Positions 15,506 to 24,522 of a stretch of DNA of 64,000 nucleotides are shown in pieces (positions within the stretch are counted from its first letter, which is position 1; the number at the start of each line of letters is the position of its first letter). Location of the stretch: positions 1 through 64,000 of the forward strand of contig JAYFQF010000015.1 of NCBI GenBank assembly GCA_034927285.1, given 5' to 3'. This DNA is from JAYFQF01 sp034927285 (GTDB lineage: Bacteria; Bacillota; Peptococcia; DRI-13; UBA5745). Both the position numbers and the translations under genes were made by a program. Under the pieces are notes generated by a model, which worked only from the letters and a program-made list of their open reading frames with translations, was not told the DNA's origin and ran no database searches.

Positions 15506-16402
15506 CTAAAACAGGCTCAGCTGCTCCATGCCGTAACCCTGGCGGTAGGACCGCACGATATCCCGCATACGGCAGAGAATCCCCCGTTCCCGGCAGGCGG
15601 CCTCAAAGCTTTGCCAAAGCTTTTTCTCCCGGGGGCTGGGGCAGTAATACCTGCTGCCGTAGCGGCTCAGGTGCTTTTCCGCCAGGCCCTGGCCCGGAAA
15701 GGCTTCTTCCAGCTTTTCCAGGTAATACTCCCGCTGGCCGGGCCGCGTCGTCATGCCGAAAAAAGGATAAATGAACCGGGCTCCGGCCTGGCAGGCCTGC
15801 TCTACCAGCTCCAGGATATCCTCTTCCCGGTCTTCGATAAAAGGCAGCACCGGCATCAAAAGGATACCGGTATAGATCCCGGCCCCGGTCAACGCCTTTA
15901 TCGCGTCAAAACGCCGCTGGGGCGAAGGGGCCTGGGGTTCGACTTTCAGCGCCAGGTCCTGGCGGGGCGTAGTGATGGTGATTTTTACGATTACCGGTGA
16001 ATGACCGGCGATATCCCTCAGGATATCGGCGTCCCGAAGGACCAGGTCGCTTTTGGTGGCGATGGCCGCGCCAAAGGAATAAGCGTCGATCAGCATCAGG
16101 GCTTTACGGGTCAGCTGCAGCTCTTTTTCAAAGGGATTATAAGGATCGCTCATGGCGCCGGTGGCCACCACGCCCCGCTTTACCTTGCGGCGCAGATCGT
16201 TGCGGATGATCTCCAGGCAATTTTCCTTGACCCGCACCCGTTGGAAATCTGTCACCCGGTAGCAGTCGCTGCGGCTGTCGCAGTAAATACAGCCGTGACA
16301 GCAGCCCTTATAGATATTCATATTGTATTCGGTGCCGAACCATTCCCGGCTTTTTGTGCTGGTCACCAGGGTTTTGGCCGGAATCCTCTCGATGGAATCC
16401 AT
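15506..16402 (-). CDS. Radical SAM protein of the SPL/Rv2578c type
   Basis: The 298-residue protein has a radical SAM cluster motif in the form CHGCIYC within YKGCCHGCIYCDSRS, resembling spore photoproduct lyase-like DNA-repair radical SAM proteins (COG1533). A cluster of cysteines around it (GCCHGC...DC) is visible. It lacks the full N-terminal and C-terminal parts of true SplB, so DNA photoproduct repair is not established. The start lies 4 nt after the deaminase stop, implying co-transcription with mtaD and mtnP. Confidence 0.82.
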   Translation of the reverse strand: MDSIERIPAKTLVTSTKSREWFGTEYNMNIYKGCCHGCIYCDSRSDCYRVTDFQRVRVKENCLEIIRNDLRRKVKRGVVATGAMSDPYNPFEKELQLTRKALMLIDAYSFGAAIATKSDLVLRDADILRDIAGHSPVIVKITITTPRQDLALKVEPQAPSPQRRFDAIKALTGAGIYTGILLMPVLPFIEDREEDILELVEQACQAGARFIYPFFGMTTRPGQREYYLEKLEEAFPGQGLAEKHLSRYGSRYYCPSPREKKLWQSFEAACRERGILCRMRDIVRSYRQGYGMEQLSLF

Positions 16403-16406
16403 TTAT

Positions 16407-17693
16407 TTAACTCAACAGATCCTCGGCGGCTTTTTGCACCTCCCAGAGGATTTTTTCTTCGTCCAGGGTCATCATCTCGCCTTTGCGCATAATCAGCCGC
16501 CCGTCCACCATCACCGTATCCACGTTCTGGACGCCGGCGGAATACACCAGTTGAGAAACGGGGTCAAGCAAAGGTCGCATATTAGGCTGATCCAGATTTA
16601 CCAAAATGATGTCCGCTTTCTTATCCTTCTCGATTGTGCCGCATTCCGGGAAGCCGATCACCCGGGCACCGGCGGAGCAGGCCATTTCCAGGGCTGTTTT
16701 TGCCGGCAGGACGGTGGGATTGTGCCGTTCCCCTTTATGCAGCAGGGCGGCGGCGCGCAATTCCTCCCACATGTCCAGGTTATTATTGCTGGCGGCGCCG
16801 TCGGTGCCCAGAGCCACCTGAACGCCGGCGGCCAGCAGGGCCGGCACCATGGCGATACCGCTGCCCAGTTTTAAATTGCTCTGGGGATTGTGGACCACGG
16901 CCACCTTCTTTTCCGCCAGGATCCGCCGGTCATCTTCCCCCAGCCAGACGCAGTGGGCAGCCACCACCGGCACGTCGCCGAAAATTTCCAGTTTTTCCAG
17001 CCGCTCCACCGGAGTCAGATCATACTGAACCACGCTGTCGTTGAATTCTTTTTTTGTTTCGGCCACATGGATATTTAACCCTACGCCCAGGCTTACGGCG
17101 GCATCCTTGATCTCCCGCAGGAAGCCGTCGCTGCAGGTGTAAGGAGCGTGAGGCGAAAGCCAGCACCTGATGCGGCCGCCGCCCTGGCCTTTCCAGTTTT
17201 CGAGGAAGCGCCGGCCTTCTTTCAGCCGCTTAGCCCCGCCGCCGTCGGTATCCACCAGACCCCGGCTTAAGTTTGCCCGTATTCCGCTTTCCAGGACGGC
17301 CTTGGCCATTTCATCCATAAACATATAGGAATCACAAAAAGCGGTGGTGCCGCCCCGGATCATTTCCAGGATGGCGCTCATGGCGCCGGTCCGGGCCAGT
17401 TCCGGCGTCAGCCGGTCCTCCAGGGGCCAAATCCTTTCTTCCAGCCACTCCTTCAGGGGCAGGTCGTCGCCGCAGCCCCTGAACAGGTTCATGCTGCCGT
17501 GGGTGTGGGCGTTGATCAGGCCCGGCATGGCGATGAAGCCCTTGGCCGGGATCTTTTTTAAGTCGTTGTATTCCGGGGACAGGTTTTCCCCTACGGCGGC
17601 GATTTTATCGTCGATAACGGCGATATCCCCGGTAAACCAGGTTTTTTCCCCGGCCATCGGAACGATCAGCGCTTCTTTAATCAGCCAGCTCAT
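16407..17693 (-). CDS. mtaD: 5'-methylthioadenosine/S-adenosylhomocysteine deaminase
   Basis: The 428-residue amidohydrolase, starting at the ATG at 17693 with an AAAGGAG site, belongs to the TIM-barrel SAH/MTA deaminase group. Metal-binding HTH in NAHTHGSMNLFRG, NIHVAETKKE, VVAAHCVW and GTDGAASNNNLDMW are all present. It would deaminate methylthioadenosine to methylthioinosine (and SAH or adenosine to inosyl forms). It sits between the phosphorylase and the radical SAM gene, 20 bp after mtnP, which makes a two-step salvage route likely. Confidence 0.9.
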   Translation of the reverse strand: MSWLIKEALIVPMAGEKTWFTGDIAVIDDKIAAVGENLSPEYNDLKKIPAKGFIAMPGLINAHTHGSMNLFRGCGDDLPLKEWLEERIWPLEDRLTPELARTGAMSAILEMIRGGTTAFCDSYMFMDEMAKAVLESGIRANLSRGLVDTDGGGAKRLKEGRRFLENWKGQGGGRIRCWLSPHAPYTCSDGFLREIKDAAVSLGVGLNIHVAETKKEFNDSVVQYDLTPVERLEKLEIFGDVPVVAAHCVWLGEDDRRILAEKKVAVVHNPQSNLKLGSGIAMVPALLAAGVQVALGTDGAASNNNLDMWEELRAAALLHKGERHNPTVLPAKTALEMACSAGARVIGFPECGTIEKDKKADIILVNLDQPNMRPLLDPVSQLVYSAGVQNVDTVMVDGRLIMRKGEMMTLDEEKILWEVQKAAEDLLS

Positions 17694-17713
17694 TTTCTCA
17701 ACTCCTTTAAAAC

Positions 17714-18523
17714 CTACTTTTCCCGGGCCATGATATTGGCCCATTCCGGCGCCTGGGTCAGGCAGCCGCAGTCCTCCGGCCCCGGCATCTCCGCCAGCAA
17801 AGCCATGATCAGCCTGGAAATATCCCCGGAAAGCCGGGCCATAGCCTCCAGCACTTCCCGATGGCTTAAAGGCGCATCGGAAATGCCGGCGGCAAAATTG
17901 GTCACCATGGAAATGGTGGCATAGCAGATACCGGCCTCCCGGGCCAAAAGCACTTCCGGTATGCTGGTCATACCCACCAGGTCGCCGCCCATTTTGGCAA
18001 ACATACGGATTTCCGCCGAAGATTCAAAACGGGGGCCTTCGGTGCAGACGTAGCAGCCGCCGTTATGGACGGCAAGCCCCAGGGCTTTAGCCTTAGCCTC
18101 GATCAGCCCCCTGGTCCGGGGGCAATAGGGGTCGGTTACGTCCAGATGCACCACCCCGGCGCCTGCCTCGTCATAAAAAGTGGTTTTGCGCGTCTTGGTA
18201 AAATCCAGGAACTGATCCGGCAGCACGAAGTCCATCGGCTTCATGGCCGGATTCAAAGACCCTACGGCGGTGGTGGCGATGATCTGCTTTACGCCCAGCT
18301 TCTTTAAGGCCAGGATATTGGCCCGGTAATTAATCATATGGGGAGGCACGGAATGGCCTTTGCCGTGGCGGGTTAAGAAAGCCGCCCTCCTGTCCCCGCA
18401 GCGGCCGCTCAACAGATCCACCCCGCCGTATTGGGTATCCACATGGACTTCCCGGATATCGGTGAGCATATCCGCCCGGTAGACGCCGGTGCCGCCGATC
18501 ACCGCAAATTCAATCTGTTCCAT
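17714..18523 (-). CDS. mtnP: Methylthioadenosine/methylthioinosine phosphorylase
   Basis: The 269-residue protein belongs to the PNP/MTAP family 2: GGTGVY phosphate loop, RHGKGHSVPPHMINYRAN, TAVGSLNP and the GPRFES motif. At the base-recognition position it reads MVTN209FAAG. Human MTAP has TDYD there, for adenine, while PNPs have an Asn that binds 6-oxopurines. This suggests the substrate is methylthioinosine made by the adjacent deaminase, as in the Pseudomonas MTIP route. The gene name mtnP is used in the broad sense. It follows ftsY by about 50 bp and has an AAAGGAG site. Confidence 0.88.
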   Translation of the reverse strand: MEQIEFAVIGGTGVYRADMLTDIREVHVDTQYGGVDLLSGRCGDRRAAFLTRHGKGHSVPPHMINYRANILALKKLGVKQIIATTAVGSLNPAMKPMDFVLPDQFLDFTKTRKTTFYDEAGAGVVHLDVTDPYCPRTRGLIEAKAKALGLAVHNGGCYVCTEGPRFESSAEIRMFAKMGGDLVGMTSIPEVLLAREAGICYATISMVTNFAAGISDAPLSHREVLEAMARLSGDISRLIMALLAEMPGPEDCGCLTQAPEWANIMAREK

Positions 18524-18572
18524 CTTGCCTCTCTCCTTTATTCTTCAAATAAGCGCCCTTTCTCCAAAACGC

Positions 18573-19451
18573 CTATTCTTCAAACAGGCGCCGGCTGAAG
18601 CTCTCCGGATCAAAAGGTTTTAAGTCTTCCACCCCTTCTCCCCAGCCGGTAAACTTTACCGGCAGCCGGTATTCGTTTTGGATCCCCAAAACCACGCCGC
18701 CTTTGGCCGTGCCGTCCAGTTTGGTCAGCACCACCCCGGTAACTCCGGCGGCCTCTTTGAAGAGCTTAGCCTGGGACAGAGCGTTCTGGCCGGTGGTAGC
18801 GTCCAGCACCAGCAAGACCTCGCAAGGCTGGCCGGGATGCTCCCGTTCAATAATTCGCCGTAATTTTTTCAGCTCCTCCATCAGGTTGTTTTTATTTTGC
18901 AGCCGGCCCGCCGTATCCACCAAAAGGATCTCGGCCTTGCGGGAATGGGCCGCGGCGATGGCGTCATAAACCACGGAAGCCGGATCCGATCCTTCGCTGT
19001 GGCGGATCAGCTCCACCTGGGCCCTCTGGCACCAGACCTCCAGCTGATCAATAGCCGCGGCCCGGAAGGTATCCGCCGCCGCCACCAAGACCCGGCGGCC
19101 TTCCTGCCTGAAGCGCTGGGCCAGCTTGCCGATGGTGGTGGTTTTGCCTACGCCGTTTACCCCTAAAAAGAGGATCACGGAAAGGCCGTCCTGTTCTAAA
19201 TTCAGCTGATGATCCCCCTGGGCCAGCATTTCGCTCATCCGGGCCTTCAAATGCTCCAAAGCCGCCTCGCCGGAATCCAGGCCCAGTTTTTTTGCGTCCC
19301 GGCGCAGGTCCTCCACCAGCTCCATGGCTGTCTCCACACCCATGTCCGCCAGAATCAGCTGCTCTTCCAGCCGGTCAAAAAATTCGTCGTCGATTTTCTG
19401 GCCGCTGACCATCTGGCCGAGCTTTTTAAATAAGCCTCCGAACAAACCCAT
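18573..19451 (-). CDS. ftsY: SRP receptor GTPase FtsY
   Basis: The 292-residue protein has the N domain and an SRP-type G domain: GVNGVGKTTTIGKLA (97-111), VAADTFRAAA, LVDTAGR and TKLDG. The acidic A domain is missing, as is common in Firmicutes. It brings Ffh-bound ribosomes to the membrane. It lies directly after smc. Its last codons (RLFEE) are echoed out of frame just past the stop. Confidence 0.97.
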   Translation of the reverse strand: MGLFGGLFKKLGQMVSGQKIDDEFFDRLEEQLILADMGVETAMELVEDLRRDAKKLGLDSGEAALEHLKARMSEMLAQGDHQLNLEQDGLSVILFLGVNGVGKTTTIGKLAQRFRQEGRRVLVAAADTFRAAAIDQLEVWCQRAQVELIRHSEGSDPASVVYDAIAAAHSRKAEILLVDTAGRLQNKNNLMEELKKLRRIIEREHPGQPCEVLLVLDATTGQNALSQAKLFKEAAGVTGVVLTKLDGTAKGGVVLGIQNEYRLPVKFTGWGEGVEDLKPFDPESFSRRLFEE

Positions 19452-19490
19452 GGCAATGTTCCTCCGATCCTCTCCTGTATCAGCCGCAGC

Positions 19491-22400
19491 CTACCTTGGC
19501 AGCGCTTCGTCGTAATCCGGTTCTTCCTCGATCTTTACGCTTAATATCTTCGACACGCCGGAAAATTCTTCCGCGGACACGCCGTATAGCACATCGCCGA
19601 TGGTCATGGTGCCCCGGCGGTGGGTGATGATGATGAATTGGCTGCCGGATTCCCGGCTGTACTCTTTCACCAGGGCGGCAAAACGCTCCACGTTGGCCTC
19701 GTCCAGGGCCGACTCGATCTCATCCAGAATGCTAAAGGGGCTGGGACGCACCTGTAACATGGCCAAAAGCAGGGAAATCGCCGCCAGGGCTTTTTCCCCT
19801 CCGGACAAAAGGGCCAGGTTCTGGGCCTTTTTTCCCGGAGGCTGAGCCATAATGTCCACACCGGTATCCAGCAGGTTATCCGGCGACGTCATATACAGGC
19901 TGGCCCTGCCGCCGGCAAAAAGGCGCTGGAAAACCTCGTTGAACTTCACGTTGACTTCGTCGAAGGTTTCCTTGAACTTCTTGGCCACGATCTGGTCCAT
20001 TTCCTGAATTACCGCCTCCAGATCGTCCTTGCCCTTGATCAGATCCTGGGTCTGTTCTTTCAGAAAGGTCAGCCGTTCTTCCAGCCGCAGATATTCCTCC
20101 ACCGCTCCCAGGTTTACCTGGGGCATAGCGGCAATTTCGTCCTTGATTTCTTTGATCCGGGCCTGGGCCCTGCGCTTTTCCGGCACGGGCTCCACCTGTT
20201 CCAGGGCTGTCTGCCATTCCATGGCGTACTGCTCCTCAAGGCGGGAGGTCCATTCCTCCAGGTTGGCTAAAAGCCTGGTTTCCTGCAATTCCAGCTGGTG
20301 GCAGCGTTCCTCTTTTTTCTGGATCTCTAAGCTGACGGCCTTCTGGTTTTCATCCAGGGCGCTGACCTCCGCCTGCAGGGACTGCCGCTTTTCCTGCCGG
20401 TTTTTTTTCATTTCTTCCAGTGCGGCCAGCTCTTCAACGATTCTGTCGATGACCTGCTGCCTTTCCCGGCAGGCCCCGTCATGCCGCCGGCTCCGTTCCA
20501 GGCAAAGCTGGATATTCTTTTGCTGGGAGCCGATATTGCTCTCCAGCTGTCCCATGCGTTCTTTCAGGAAACCGCCTTCTTTATCGAAAGAATTCAGTTT
20601 CTCCTCGTCGCCGGCCAGCTGTATCCGCAGCTCCGTCAGCCGGCTTTGCCGGGCGGCCCGCAGACTCTGGTGCTGCTGGATTTCCTGGCGCAGCTTTTCC
20701 GCCGACCGCCGGTTTTCCGCAATTTTTTCCGCCAAAAGCCGCCGGTCCTCCTGGGCCTGCAGAATCAGTCCTTCCAGCCGTACCCTTTCGGTATCGTCGG
20801 TGTCCTGCTGGTTTTCCAAAGCGGCCAAAGCTGTTTCCAGGCGCCGGATTTCTTCATCGCTGTGCTGCCGGGTCTTTTCCCCGGCGGCCAAAGCCAGCTG
20901 AGCGCTTCTCAAGGCCTCGCCGGCCGCGGCCAAAACCTCCTTGGCCTCTTCCCAGGCCCGGTGCAGGCCGTTTTCTTCTTCCTCTCCGGCGGACAATTCC
21001 CTGGATATCCGGCGGATCTCTTTATCCAGTTCTTCCAGCTGCCGGCGCCGGCTGATAAAACCGCCGCCGGACTGCTTCATGGAGCCGCCGGTCAGGCTGC
21101 CGCCGGCATTGACCACTTGTCCGTCCAGGGTGACGATCCGGTAGCGGAAATCCGTTTCCCGGGCCCGGGCTACGGCGTTTGACAACTCGTCGGCCAGCCA
21201 GATCCTCCCCAGGAGAAATTCCATGGCCGGCAGATACTTATCTTCAAAATCCACCAGATCCACCAGCCGGCCGACGATGCCTTTGCCTTTCGGCAGGCCG
21301 CTTCCCTGGGGTTTAGCGGAACGCAGGGTGTCCAAAGGCAAAAAAGTGACCCTGCCTTTGTCCATATTTTTCAGCCAGCGGATGGCGTCCTGAGCGCTGC
21401 GTTCCGTCTCGGTAATCACGTTCTGTGCGGAGCCGCCCAAGGCCACCTCCACCGCGGCCTCATATTCCTTATCTACCCTCAGGCTCTGGGCCACGGTGCC
21501 GAAAATCCCCGGCAGCTTGTCCTGGCTGCGCCGCCGCAGCACTTCTCTGACGCCCTGGGCATAGCCCTGTCCTTCCTTTTCCATTTCCTCCAGGAGCTTA
21601 AACCGGGACAGGATCTGCCCCCGCTCGGCGGCCAAGGCCCGGTTGGCATTTTGTTTTTCCCGCAGCTGTTGAGCCGCGGTCTCCACCTGCAATTCCGCAG
21701 CGGTCAGTTCACCGCGGCGGGCCTCCTCCTCGGCCAAAAGCTTACGGCCCTCTGAAGCCACTTCTTCGCCCCGGCTCCTGGCCGCGGCCAGTTCTTCCCG
21801 GGCTTTTGCCAGAACTTCTTCCGCCTTTTCCCGCTGCCGGGCCGCCGCCGCCAACTGTTCTTTATGGCCGGTGACCAGGTTCTGTACCGCGGCGTCTTCC
21901 TTCAGAAAATCCAGATGGGCTTCCTCGGCCCGGGCGGCCTCTTCCTGGCCGGCAAACAAAGTTTTATCGGCTTCAGCCCGCTGCTGTTCTTCTTCCTGCA
22001 AAAGGCAGCGTGCCTTTGCCACTTTTTCCGCCAGGCTGGCTCCTTCCTCCTGGCGGCTCTGCCACTTTGCCGTCAGTTCCGCCAGTTCCTTTTCAAACCG
22101 GCTGATATCTTCCTTCAGGTCGCCGGCCTGCTCCGCCAGGGCCGCCGCCTGCTGGCGGTCGGTGCGGCTTTCGTTTTCCAGCCGTTCCCGTTCCAGGCTC
22201 TGCCGGTAGATCTTTTCCTGGCAGGCATTGATCTCCTCATTCAGCTGGTCCAGGGCCAGCCGGACCCCTTCTTCCTGGTTTTGGGCCGTTAAAAAGCCCG
22301 TACGCTGATGCAGAAGCTGATCCCTGAGCTCTGCCAGCTCCTGCTGCAGGACTTCCACCTTAGACTTTGCGCTGCGGATCTCGCCGGTAATGACTCCCAG

Positions 22401-23078
22401 TTCCAGCTGGTCCAGCTCGTCTTTGATCAGCTTATAGCGCCTGGCTTCCTGAGCCTGCTTGGCCAAAGGCTCCCTTTGGCTTTCCAGTTCCAGTAAAAGA
22501 TCGTCGATGCGCAAAAGGTGCTGGCGGGTCTCATCCAGCTTTTTTGCCGCCTCTTTTTTACGGTAACGATATTTGACGATGCCCGCGGCGTCTTCCAAAA
22601 TCACCCGCCGCTCCTCGGGCCGGGCCAGCAGGATCTCATCCACCTTGCCCTGTCCGATCATGGAAAAGCCCTCCCGGCCCACGCCGGTATCCATGAACAA
22701 CTCATGGATATCCTTCAGGCGGCAGGGGACTTTATTGATCTGATATTCGCTTTCCCCGGAACGGTAAAGCCGCCGGGTCACCGTTACCTCATTAAAATCC
22801 AGGGGAAAATCCCCGGCAGTATTGTCGATGGTCAAGGAAACCTCCGCCATACCCAGGGATCTCCTTTTTTCACTGCCGGCAAAAATCACGTCCTCCATTT
22901 TGCCGCCGCGAAGGGATTTGACGCTTTGCTCGCCCAAAACCCAGCGGATAGCGTCGGTAATATTTGATTTGCCGCTGCCGTTGGGGCCCACCACCAGGGT
23001 GATCCCCGGTTTGAACTCCAGCACCGTTTTATCCGCGAAGGATTTGAAGCCGTACAGCTCCAGCCTTTTTAAGAACAT
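19491..23078 (-). CDS. smc: Chromosome segregation protein SMC
   Basis: The 1195-residue protein has Walker A GPNGSGKSN (32-40), two long coiled coils, a hinge near residues 500-670, and the C-terminal signature LLSGGEKALAA plus Walker B ILDEIESALDEANV. The length is standard. It is the ATPase of the condensin complex with ScpA and ScpB. It lies between rnc and ftsY as in B. subtilis. Confidence 0.98.
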   Translation of the reverse strand: MFLKRLELYGFKSFADKTVLEFKPGITLVVGPNGSGKSNITDAIRWVLGEQSVKSLRGGKMEDVIFAGSEKRRSLGMAEVSLTIDNTAGDFPLDFNEVTVTRRLYRSGESEYQINKVPCRLKDIHELFMDTGVGREGFSMIGQGKVDEILLARPEERRVILEDAAGIVKYRYRKKEAAKKLDETRQHLLRIDDLLLELESQREPLAKQAQEARRYKLIKDELDQLELGVITGEIRSAKSKVEVLQQELAELRDQLLHQRTGFLTAQNQEEGVRLALDQLNEEINACQEKIYRQSLERERLENESRTDRQQAAALAEQAGDLKEDISRFEKELAELTAKWQSRQEEGASLAEKVAKARCLLQEEEQQRAEADKTLFAGQEEAARAEEAHLDFLKEDAAVQNLVTGHKEQLAAAARQREKAEEVLAKAREELAAARSRGEEVASEGRKLLAEEEARRGELTAAELQVETAAQQLREKQNANRALAAERGQILSRFKLLEEMEKEGQGYAQGVREVLRRRSQDKLPGIFGTVAQSLRVDKEYEAAVEVALGGSAQNVITETERSAQDAIRWLKNMDKGRVTFLPLDTLRSAKPQGSGLPKGKGIVGRLVDLVDFEDKYLPAMEFLLGRIWLADELSNAVARARETDFRYRIVTLDGQVVNAGGSLTGGSMKQSGGGFISRRRQLEELDKEIRRISRELSAGEEEENGLHRAWEEAKEVLAAAGEALRSAQLALAAGEKTRQHSDEEIRRLETALAALENQQDTDDTERVRLEGLILQAQEDRRLLAEKIAENRRSAEKLRQEIQQHQSLRAARQSRLTELRIQLAGDEEKLNSFDKEGGFLKERMGQLESNIGSQQKNIQLCLERSRRHDGACRERQQVIDRIVEELAALEEMKKNRQEKRQSLQAEVSALDENQKAVSLEIQKKEERCHQLELQETRLLANLEEWTSRLEEQYAMEWQTALEQVEPVPEKRRAQARIKEIKDEIAAMPQVNLGAVEEYLRLEERLTFLKEQTQDLIKGKDDLEAVIQEMDQIVAKKFKETFDEVNVKFNEVFQRLFAGGRASLYMTSPDNLLDTGVDIMAQPPGKKAQNLALLSGGEKALAAISLLLAMLQVRPSPFSILDEIESALDEANVERFAALVKEYSRESGSQFIIITHRRGTMTIGDVLYGVSAEEFSGVSKILSVKIEEEPDYDEALPR

Positions 23079-23136
23079 AAAAGCATGGCCTCCCCGATCT
23101 GTAACTTAAAGGACGAATGATTACTCTGCGGGCCCG

Positions 23137-23910
23137 TTAACTATCCTGCTGCCCTTCCTGCTTCTGCAACTGGAATAAAGCCAGCTTCGCCGCCTGCTTT
23201 TGGGCTTCCTGTTTGGTATTGCCCCAGCCCCGGCCGATTTCCCGGCCGTCCAAAAAGGCGCCGGCCAAAAACATCTTCCTGTGGTCCGGGCCCTGCTCGT
23301 CCAGGATCTCATAAGTCAGCTTCCTGTCATTGGTCTTTTGAACCAGGGCCTGAAGCATACCCTTGTAATCTTCGATCAGGTTCCTTTCCCAGGCGTCGCC
23401 GTCGGACCTGATGTAGCGGAAAACATAACCCTCCAGCGCCTTTTGGCTGGCTCCGCAAAGGTATAAGGCCCCCAGGAGGGCTTCAAAAGTATCGGCCAGA
23501 ATCGACGCCTGACGGGCTCCGCCGGTAATGGCAATTCCCCGGCCCAACTGCAGATAATCCCCCAGGCCCATCGTTTTTGCCGCTGCCGCCAGAGACTTCT
23601 CGCAGACCAGCCCCGCCCGGATACGGGTCAGTTCTCCTTCCGGCGACTTGGGATATCTCAGATACAAATAATGGGCGGTGATCATGCCCAGCACCGCGTC
23701 GCCCAGAAACTCCAGGCGCTGGTTACTTTCCGGCGGCTGCCCTTCCTGCCCCAGGGCCGGATGCTCTACGCAAAAGGAAGGATGGCGCAGGGCCGTGGCC
23801 AGAAGCTCTTCCTCCAGCGCAACGCCTTCCAACCTGTCCAGCTCCAGGCGCCGAATCAGCTCGCTTACCGCCTCATGCCGGAGCCGCCTGATTTTTTCCT
23901 TATCCGTCAT
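23137..23910 (-). CDS. rnc: Ribonuclease III
   Basis: The 257-residue protein has the RNase III signature NQRLEFLGDAVLG (63-75), with the catalytic Glu and Asp residues, and a C-terminal double-stranded RNA-binding domain from about 180. It processes rRNA precursors and structured RNA. It leads the rnc-smc-ftsY operon behind its own promoter. Confidence 0.97.
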   Translation of the reverse strand: MTDKEKIRRLRHEAVSELIRRLELDRLEGVALEEELLATALRHPSFCVEHPALGQEGQPPESNQRLEFLGDAVLGMITAHYLYLRYPKSPEGELTRIRAGLVCEKSLAAAAKTMGLGDYLQLGRGIAITGGARQASILADTFEALLGALYLCGASQKALEGYVFRYIRSDGDAWERNLIEDYKGMLQALVQKTNDRKLTYEILDEQGPDHRKMFLAGAFLDGREIGRGWGNTKQEAQKQAAKLALFQLQKQEGQQDS

Positions 23911-23956
23911 GGCCTCCTCCTTATTTTGGTTAATATCATACGATTATCCATTCCCA

Positions 23957-23985
23957 ATAATACTATATCCTGGCGGCATGGTCAA
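23957..23985 (-). promoter_or_regulatory. Promoter of rnc-smc-ftsY
   Basis: TTGACC (23980-23985) and TATTAT (23957-23962) on the minus strand have a 17-bp spacer. Confidence 0.75.
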
Positions 23986-24002
23986 AACCAAAAAAACGCT
24001 AA

Positions 24003-24033
24003 TAAAAAAGCGCCTCCCTGCCGGGAAAGCGCT
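24003..24033 (-). terminator. Terminator of acpP
   Basis: AGCGC/GCGCT arms (24009-24013 and 24029-24033), continued by TCCC/GGGA inside, are followed on the minus strand by a T6 run. It isolates acpP from rnc. Confidence 0.85.
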
Positions 24034-24061
24034 ATCGTTGATTCTGCTGATCTATCGGCTT

Positions 24062-24292
24062 TCAGCTGATGCGATCTTTTATATATTCGATCACATCGCC
24101 TACCGTACGGATTTTCTCGGCATCCTCATCGGGGATTTCGATATCGAACTCCTCCTCTAAAGCCATTATTAACTCCACCACATCCAAGGAATCCGCATTC
24201 AAGTCGTCAAAGCTGGTGTTATCCGTCAGATCTGCCGGATCAACGCTTAGCTGCTCGGACAAAATCTGTTTTACTTTATCGGACAGATTCAC
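24062..24292 (-). CDS. acpP: Acyl carrier protein
   Basis: The start is a GTG at 24292 with an AAGGGGGTGA site, giving 76 residues; an upstream in-frame ATG has no ribosome binding site. The phosphopantetheine serine is Ser35 in NADSLDVVE, and the protein is acidic and helical as expected. It carries acyl chains in fatty acid and phospholipid synthesis. It has its own promoter and terminator, and the fab genes that often surround it are absent here. Confidence 0.96.
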   Translation of the reverse strand: MNLSDKVKQILSEQLSVDPADLTDNTSFDDLNADSLDVVELIMALEEEFDIEIPDEDAEKIRTVGDVIEYIKDRIS

Positions 24293-24363
24293 AAGGTCAC
24301 CCCCTTCCAATCGCCGCATACCAAGAACGGTTCGATCTTACATAGAATCTACTGACTGCATTT

Positions 24364-24392
24364 AGGATAACAAGTTGATTTCCTCTGGTCAA
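24364..24392 (-). promoter_or_regulatory. Promoter of acpP
   Basis: TTGACC (24387-24392) and TATCCT (24364-24369) on the minus strand are separated by 17 bp. The nearby 24393-24522 stretch holds no gene. Confidence 0.7.
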
Positions 24393-24522
24393 GTACTCTT
24401 TTATAATATTTTTCCCGGGTTAAAAAAATTCACAATTCTATAGTCCGGTCATCGGATAAAGAGAGAAAACAGGCCTTAATTCTCCTGCTTTCTTCTTTTT
24501 GTGATTCTTTCCTTCCTGACGC

